Shown in pieces: positions 6,267 to 10,055 of a stretch of DNA of 10,055 bases. Under the pieces are notes generated by a model that had not been told where the DNA came from, ran no database searches, and worked only from the letters and a program-made list of their open reading frames with translations. The stretch is taken from NCBI GenBank assembly GCA_964557575.1, contig CAZLBC010000135.1, positions 1 to 10,055 on the forward strand, in the 5' to 3' direction. Source of the stretch: CAZLBC01 sp964557575. GTDB lineage: Bacteria; Planctomycetota; Phycisphaerae; SM23-33. A program made the position numbers and the translations under genes. Numbering within the stretch: position 1 is the first letter of the stretch; every line of letters begins with the position of its first letter.

Positions 6267-7331
6267 ATGACGGCGTTCTGGTTTATCGCATCGGTGTTTC
6301 TGATCATCGGCGGCGCGATCGCCGCGGCCGGCATCATCACCAAAAAAAGTCCCGCGGCCGGGAAACTCATCGACAAGCTCATCCCGTACCAGGGATGGAT
6401 CGGGATTGTGCTGTTGATACTCGCATTGATCGATTTCATCCTGCTGATGGTGGGCATCGGAGATATGACCGCCAGGAGCATCATGGGAAGAACGTTCGGC
6501 GGGGCCTCCGCGATGCAGTGGGTCACATGGGTGGTCTACCTTGTTTCCAGCCTGGTGGGGATGGGGCTGGGCTTCCTGCTGGGATTCGGTATGATCAACA
6601 AGGTCATTGCCGAGGCCAAAACGGCTGGCCCCGCCGATGAATCGGACGCCGAAGCGGGGGACGAGGCGCCGGGCGGGAAAACCGCCGCAGAGGAAGGCGC
6701 CGAAGAGACTGCCGATGAGGAAACGGAAGCGGATGAACCCGCCGACGAGCCGGTCGGCGAGGCCCTCTATATCAAGCTGCAGGTCTACCAGCAGCCGCTG
6801 GGACTGGCGGCCGTGGGGCTGGGTCTTTTGAGCGTGATCTTCGGCATCATCTGGTTTCCGCCCCATCCGAACTTCATGGCCGTGATCCTGTTCCTCCTGC
6901 TCCTCGCGACGGGCGGCATGGCCGCCGCCGCCCTTATCACGAAAAAGCTGCCCGAGACATCCGGCCTCATTAAGTTCCTCGAATCCGGCAAGGGCGCACT
7001 GGGCATCGTCACGCTGATATGGGGCCTCCTGACCCTCATCTGGACGATAACGCGGGTCGGCAGCGTCTCCGACCTGGCGGGCGTGCCCGGGGGGCCCGGC
7101 GGTGGGATCTGGGTCTGGTGGATCTTCAGCCTGCTGGCCGGTCTCGGGGCGGCAGGGCTGGGTTTCCTGCTGGGCTTCGCGCTGCTGAAGCGCTTTCTCC
7201 TGTCCGGGGAGGGCGCATCGGACGTCGCCGAGGAACTCCGCAAGAAACTCGCTCCCCTACAGGGTATTCTCGGCCTCGTGTGCATCCTGCTCGGCCTGCT
7301 GAACCTGATATTCACGCTGGTGTGGTGGTAA
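6267..7331 (+). CDS. Hypothetical repeat-built polytopic membrane protein with acidic linker
   Basis: I do not recognise the 354-residue protein. ATG 6267 has GGAGGGAGG (6252-6260) six bases upstream; an in-frame ATG at 6195 would add a hydrophilic leader that overlaps the inverted repeat. It has eight probable helices in two homologous halves (about 1-196 and 203-354). Halves share ITKK after helices 1 and 5 (24-27 and 224-227) and GLGFLLGF in helices 3 and 7 (101-108 and 297-304). Helices 2, 4, 6 and 8 also resemble one another (QGWIGIVLLILALIDFIL, QQPLGLAAVGLGLLSVIFGI, GKGALGIVTLIWGLLTLIWT, LQGILGLVCILLGLLNLIFT), so the basic unit appears to be a two-helix hairpin present four times. Residues 117-166 form an Asp/Glu/Ala/Pro-rich linker without matching sequence in the second half. 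It stands alone between two minus-strand genes. No enzyme motif is seen; a structural, channel or membrane-organising role would be a guess. Confidence 0.8.
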   Translation: MTAFWFIASVFLIIGGAIAAAGIITKKSPAAGKLIDKLIPYQGWIGIVLLILALIDFILLMVGIGDMTARSIMGRTFGGASAMQWVTWVVYLVSSLVGMGLGFLLGFGMINKVIAEAKTAGPADESDAEAGDEAPGGKTAAEEGAEETADEETEADEPADEPVGEALYIKLQVYQQPLGLAAVGLGLLSVIFGIIWFPPHPNFMAVILFLLLLATGGMAAAALITKKLPETSGLIKFLESGKGALGIVTLIWGLLTLIWTITRVGSVSDLAGVPGGPGGGIWVWWIFSLLAGLGAAGLGFLLGFALLKRFLLSGEGASDVAEELRKKLAPLQGILGLVCILLGLLNLIFTLVWW

Positions 7332-7570
7332 TAACCGCTTCTACACGCACATCGCCAAAAAGGCCATGAATGCGCCGATCGCCATGCACATGCAGGCGGT
7401 GAGGGCGAGGGGGGGACTGCGGCGGCGATTTCGCCCGGGTGTATACGTACAGGAAGTTTTATGAGCTGCAAACCTTTTTTTTGCCACCATGGCAAGGCGG
7501 TTCACGTCAGTGGCATCAACCATATCGGGGCCTCCGGCAACACCGTCAGGACATCTTGCAATCCTATTGG
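7258..7570. repeat. Tandem duplication, unit 1
   Basis: This unit runs from the last codons of the membrane gene (7258-7329) to a decayed copy of the ATPase 3' end (7535-7570). It aligns with unit 2: the left end matches 7576-7647 (64 of 72 bases), and the right end 7499-7569 matches 7801-7867 with a few small gaps. The middle (about 7330-7498) is too diverged for a confident alignment by eye. Unit lengths (about 313 and 293 bp) agree. Confidence 0.6.
7535..7570 (-). pseudogene. Decayed copy of the ATPase C-terminus
   Basis: On the - strand this stretch reads PIGLQDVLTVLP, matching the real ATPase ending TVGMEDVLAALP (7833-7868) at most positions. The real stop TAG (7830-7832) aligns with GAG (7532-7534), so the stop is lost and the frame runs on to a later TGA. 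DNA similarity continues past the gene end (7527-7538 against 7825-7836). The fragment has no start and is explained by the tandem duplication. Confidence 0.5.
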
Positions 7571-7575
7571 AGTTG

Positions 7576-7650
7576 TACAGGGAATCCTCGGCCTCGCGTG
7601 CATCCTGCTCTGCATGCTGAACCTGATTTACGCGCTGGTGTGGTGGTGGC
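7576..7650 (+). pseudogene. Detached 3'-end fragment of the membrane protein gene
   Basis: This stretch encodes VQGILGLACILLCMLNLIYALVWW (in two parts: VQGILGLACILL, then CMLNLIYALVWW), matching the last helix of the gene ending at 7331; 64 of 72 bases are identical. The eight differences include three silent and five conservative changes. The stop codon is replaced, and the frame continues into arginine- and proline-rich sequence to 7838. An ORF through it could start at ATG 7461 behind AGGAAG, giving 125 residues, but its flanks look non-coding. In another frame, TKYNRPHFYSTGPNLTDD (from about 7656) looks more protein-like, hinting at frameshifts. I judge it a remnant; expression as a small one-helix protein cannot be excluded. 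Confidence 0.5.
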
Positions 7651-7868
7651 GGTCACAAAGTACAACCGGCCGCACTTCTATAGCACCGGGCCGAACCTCA
7701 CCGACGACAGGGGCAGGACGGCCGCCGAGACGAAGACCGCCGACGCGGGATGAACACGGGTGCCCGCGACATCGTCGTGGAAGTCGAATAGCGCCGGTGA
7801 GGTTTTTAACAGGGGATCCCTGCCGCGGCCTACGGTAACGCCGCCAGGACATCTTCCATCCCTACTGT
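7576..7868. repeat. Tandem duplication, unit 2
   Basis: The second unit begins about five bases after unit 1 ends. It carries a detached copy of the membrane gene 3' end (7576-7647), a spacer, and the genuine ATPase 3' end (7830-7868). The order membrane end, ATPase end, membrane end, ATPase end is what a tandem duplication across two convergent gene ends produces: the outer copies stay functional and the inner copies decay. Confidence 0.6.
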
Positions 7869-9206
7869 TTCGATCGTTTCGGCGCCGCTCTCGGCAAAAA
7901 CAACCGGAATAACATCCCGGTATTGTTCGGCGAACGGCAACAGGGCTATCTTCCGTCTCAGCCGACCGGCAAGCCGAGGCATGTCGTCGTCGGCAACCCG
8001 TACCTTTGCCTCTCCCACCAGGAGACTCTTCCCATCGGTCGATTCCGCGACGGCGTCCAACTCCATCTGATCGTGTTCATTGTTCCATCCCCACCACCGC
8101 TGTGCCGGCAGCCAACGACGTCCGCCGATCTCCATGTTCGCGACGGCTTTTCTCACCAGTTCTTCCCAGACAAATCCGGCGTGGACGGGAAAATCACTGC
8201 CTACGTGCCGGCATACCTGTTCGATCGCCCCCGCCTCGAGACGGGACCGGTTCGGTTCGACATACCGGTACCACATGGCGATGAATGGCTCGCGGACGGA
8301 ATACAGCGTTTTTTTCGATGTTTTCGGATTGACCCCGAAGGGTACTTCTTTTCGAATCAACCCAAGTTCACACAGCCGGGACAGCGGTCGGGTCAGCGAT
8401 GTAGCGGGTTTGTTGAGACGTGACGCAACTTCGGACAAGCGGGAACAACCCCGGCCAATCAGCGTAAGGATGGAAGACGCCTGCACGGTTTCACGCATGT
8501 CATCGTGCAGTATGCGCCGCGGTTCCCGATGAAGGACACCCATTGGTTCGAGAACCAGATCCTGAACTGCCGCTGACGTCGACGCAAACTCGGCGGCAAG
8601 TTCCCAATAGCGAGGAATCCCTCCCCATGCCGCATAGGCGAAAAGTCGTTCGGATGGTCCATAGCGCGGAAAAACCTCTTTCAGCCATGCCGCGCCGAGT
8701 GGCTCAACCCTGATGATCTCACGTGCCCTGCCGTATAGCGGGGCGTCATCGTCGAGCACCAGTCCCTGCATCATTCGTTGCGACGAGCCGCACAAAACGA
8801 GGTGCAGGGGCCTCTCGGCATAACGGTCGATGATCTTCTGTAAAACGGTGGGCAGTTCAGGAGAGACCGATACCAGCCAGGGAAATTCGTCGATTACCAG
8901 GGCGGCACCGTCCGGTGCGCCGTCCCACCAGCGTTGTAATACTGTATGCCAGTCCGGGTATCGCACCTGGCCGAAAGCGGGGATCAGGCTCTCGGCTGCA
9001 TTCGCGAGTTCCCGGCGCTGGATCTCCGCGTCACATTCGTCGGCAACGTAATAGGTATGGCGTGTTTCCGACAGGAGTTCGTTTAACAGTCTCGATTTTC
9101 CGCATCGACGCCGACCATACAGGCAACAGAACGATCCCGAGGCCGCCGTCAACGCCCGGGAAAGACGACGGAGCTCATTATGTCTGTTTAAAAACGGTAA
9201 TCTCAT
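7830..9206 (-). CDS. Archaeal-ATPase/DUF234-type ATP-binding protein
   Basis: The 458-residue, apparently full-length protein has three parts. The N-terminal STAND/AAA-like ATPase carries Walker A GRRRCGKS (31-38), Walker B LVIDEF (103-108) and a sensor-like LVLCGSSQRMM (136-146). A winged-helix region follows (about 247-290: RLSEVASRLNKPATSLTRPLSRL). The DUF234-type C-terminus has features of the PD-(D/E)XK nuclease fold: Glu in FVWEEL (345-350), Asp384 in ELDAVAE and GEAK (398-401). Members are common in archaea and scattered bacteria, often in accessory DNA; their role is not well established, and DNA binding or cleavage is inferred. The ATG at 9206 lacks a well-placed Shine-Dalgarno (AGGAG is 13 nt away) but no better in-frame start exists. 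It stands alone, convergent with the membrane gene, and looks less GC-rich than the left-hand operon. Confidence 0.88.
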   Translation of the reverse strand: MRLPFLNRHNELRRLSRALTAASGSFCCLYGRRRCGKSRLLNELLSETRHTYYVADECDAEIQRRELANAAESLIPAFGQVRYPDWHTVLQRWWDGAPDGAALVIDEFPWLVSVSPELPTVLQKIIDRYAERPLHLVLCGSSQRMMQGLVLDDDAPLYGRAREIIRVEPLGAAWLKEVFPRYGPSERLFAYAAWGGIPRYWELAAEFASTSAAVQDLVLEPMGVLHREPRRILHDDMRETVQASSILTLIGRGCSRLSEVASRLNKPATSLTRPLSRLCELGLIRKEVPFGVNPKTSKKTLYSVREPFIAMWYRYVEPNRSRLEAGAIEQVCRHVGSDFPVHAGFVWEELVRKAVANMEIGGRRWLPAQRWWGWNNEHDQMELDAVAESTDGKSLLVGEAKVRVADDDMPRLAGRLRRKIALLPFAEQYRDVIPVVFAESGAETIETVGMEDVLAALP

Positions 9207-9230
9207 TGTCTGACCGGTACTCCTGTGAAT

Positions 9231-9268
9231 TAATATGTTATAGCTACATTATGTTCTAACAACATAAT
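9231..9268. promoter_or_regulatory. Inverted-repeat operator candidate upstream of ATPase gene
   Basis: ATTATGTT (9248-9255) and AACATAAT (9261-9268) are perfect reverse complements around CTAAC. A third similar half-site, TAATATGTT, lies at 9231-9239. They are 25-62 bases upstream of the ATPase start at 9206, where its promoter should be. This suggests a regulator site, possibly cooperative. Confidence 0.5.
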
Positions 9269-9406
9269 ATATGCCAACCATTTGTCAAGAACGGATGTGG
9301 CCGAACTCAGATATTTCATCCACCATTGACGCCTCCCTCAGAAGTCGTCAGACGGACAGTATAACGATAACTATTTATTCTGGAAAGAGTTATTTCATTT
9401 TTCTTT

Positions 9407-9468
9407 TTGCTTTACCCAATACTCGTGATATAATGTCGTTTGATATAATATACTGCTGGCAAGGAGGT
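9407..9468 (+). promoter_or_regulatory. Transposase promoter and ribosome binding site
   Basis: TTGCTT (9407-9412), a 16-nt spacer and a perfect TATAAT (9429-9434) form a good sigma70 promoter. A second TATAAT is at 9444-9449. AAGGAGGT (9461-9468) is a strong Shine-Dalgarno 10 nt before the ATG at 9479. The contrast with the SD-less leaderless-type starts at 255 and 4186 fits imported DNA. Confidence 0.6.
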
Positions 9469-9478
9469 TAGCGATATT

Positions 9479-10055
9479 ATGCGTTACGCTGTCGATCCGC
9501 GACAAAACAGGCTTTTTGATCCGGCCAAGATGATGTTTTCACCCATGGCGATCAAGTACCTCCAGCAGGACTGGCCCGGGCTGTTCCGCAGCCAGATTCT
9601 TCATCTGATGCCGGCAGGAAAGATCGCCAAGAATTTCCATCCCCGCCTGGGATGCCCAACCAAGGAGTTATACTCGATGGCCGGGGTTATTTTTCTCAAG
9701 GAGTTTTTCAACCTCACCATTGCCGAGACGGTCCAGCGGTGTTTGTTGGATTCGGCATGGCACTATGCGCTGAACATCGTACCCAATGAAGCCAGCATGT
9801 CACACGCCAGCATTGAGCGGTATGCGAAGCTTTTTGCCGAGGACGATATTGCTTCGGATATTTTTCACCGCGTTACCTTGGCCCTTATCGAGGCGTTGGA
9901 ATATGTCATCCATCACACGCCGGCCCAGCGTCGTCTATCTGCCCGGCGAGCCGAACAGCGGACCAATGAGTTTAAGGAGAACTATTCGGTACGCGCCGGG
10001 GGGGAGTCGGTCAACAGCGGGTTGAAGCGAAGCACGGGGATGGGACGGGTGCGAA
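9479..10055 (+). CDS. IS5/IS1182-type transposase, internally deleted and cut by window end
   Basis: The frame is open from ATG 9479 to the window edge (192 codons) and continues beyond it. Residues about 20-140 match the N-terminal DUF772 domain of DDE transposases (KEFFNLTIAETVQRCLLDS, then ALNIVPNEASMSHASIERY). Residues from about 147 on match the C-terminal end instead: ARRAEQRTNEFKENYSVRAG (155-174), then GESVNSGLKRSTGMGRVR, containing the R-x3-E-x6-K signature. In full-length relatives these two blocks are separated by a long catalytic segment holding the first two acidic residues (the DST-type motif and a second Asp); here they join directly within about 10 residues, in frame, near 9899-9925. 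The enzyme should therefore be inactive. Terminal inverted repeats cannot be identified because the element is incomplete. Confidence 0.75.
   Translation, partial: MRYAVDPRQNRLFDPAKMMFSPMAIKYLQQDWPGLFRSQILHLMPAGKIAKNFHPRLGCPTKELYSMAGVIFLKEFFNLTIAETVQRCLLDSAWHYALNIVPNEASMSHASIERYAKLFAEDDIASDIFHRVTLALIEALEYVIHHTPAQRRLSARRAEQRTNEFKENYSVRAGGESVNSGLKRSTGMGRVR

Noticed and set aside
7341..7523. 60-codon minus-strand ORF with GGAGG 7 nt before ATG and a hydrophobic end
   Set aside because: It lies in the duplicated, decaying segment, and its GGAGG arises from the copied ATPase tail; no homologous frame is kept in the other unit. Not excluded, but unsupported.
7810..7822. Small hairpin CAGGG-GAT-CCCTG after the ATPase stop as terminator
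   Set aside because: The stem is only 5 bp and is not followed by a T-run on the minus strand.
9271..9471. 66-codon plus-strand ORF before the transposase
   Set aside because: No ribosome site, overlaps the transposase promoter, and composition is not protein-like.
1..10055. CRISPR array, tRNA or rRNA genes
   Set aside because: No regularly spaced direct repeats with unique spacers and no recognisable tRNA or rRNA sequence were seen on reading.

Overview
The window looks like a GC-rich bacterial chromosome segment with metabolic genes at the left and a patchier, more AT-rich accessory segment at the right. A sodium:solute symporter, a UroD-superfamily protein and an exported sugar-isomerase-like TIM-barrel protein share one operon. 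The TIM-barrel protein belongs to a subtype I associate with Planctomycetes and related PVC bacteria. That points to a PVC-group bacterium, but the assignment rests on recalled family resemblance, not a search.

Layout. 1-254: remnants of a REP-like palindrome (core TGACCCCTT), then a promoter whose -10 box lies 7 nt from the first start codon. 255-4085 (+): tight three-gene operon (4-nt gap, then a 4-nt ATGA overlap): symporter, UroD-like protein, secreted isomerase-like protein. 4062-4130: a near-perfect palindrome of the same REP-like family that supplies the last codons and stop of the third gene and could terminate transcription. 4186-5589 (+): APC amino-acid permease, again with TATAAT 7 nt before ATG and no Shine-Dalgarno. 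5590-5976 (-): XRE-type regulator whose stop codon abuts the permease stop with no intervening base; its promoter region carries repeated ACCACA-type half-sites. 6267-7331 (+): an unrecognised membrane protein made of four copies of a two-helix hairpin, with a long acidic linker in the middle. 7332-7829: no intact gene; it holds an old tandem duplication of the convergent ends of its two neighbours. 7830-9206 (-): ATPase of the archaeal-ATPase/DUF234 type with a PD-(D/E)XK-like C-terminus. 9207-9478: AT-rich regulatory DNA. 9479-end (+): IS5/IS1182-type transposase that appears to have lost its central catalytic part in frame and runs off the window.

How the genes work together. The first operon is plausibly a substrate uptake and conversion unit (import by the symporter, processing by the two enzymes), with the permease as a separately promoted transporter. 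The right half contains decaying mobile DNA, a regulator without a visible partner and an ATPase often found in accessory DNA. I see no CRISPR array, rRNA or tRNA. The most interesting points are the matched leaderless-type promoters, the REP element that rewrites a protein C-terminus, the UroD-like protein that lacks two expected zinc ligands, the hairpin-repeat membrane protein, and the tandem duplication that trapped the 3' ends of two convergent genes.
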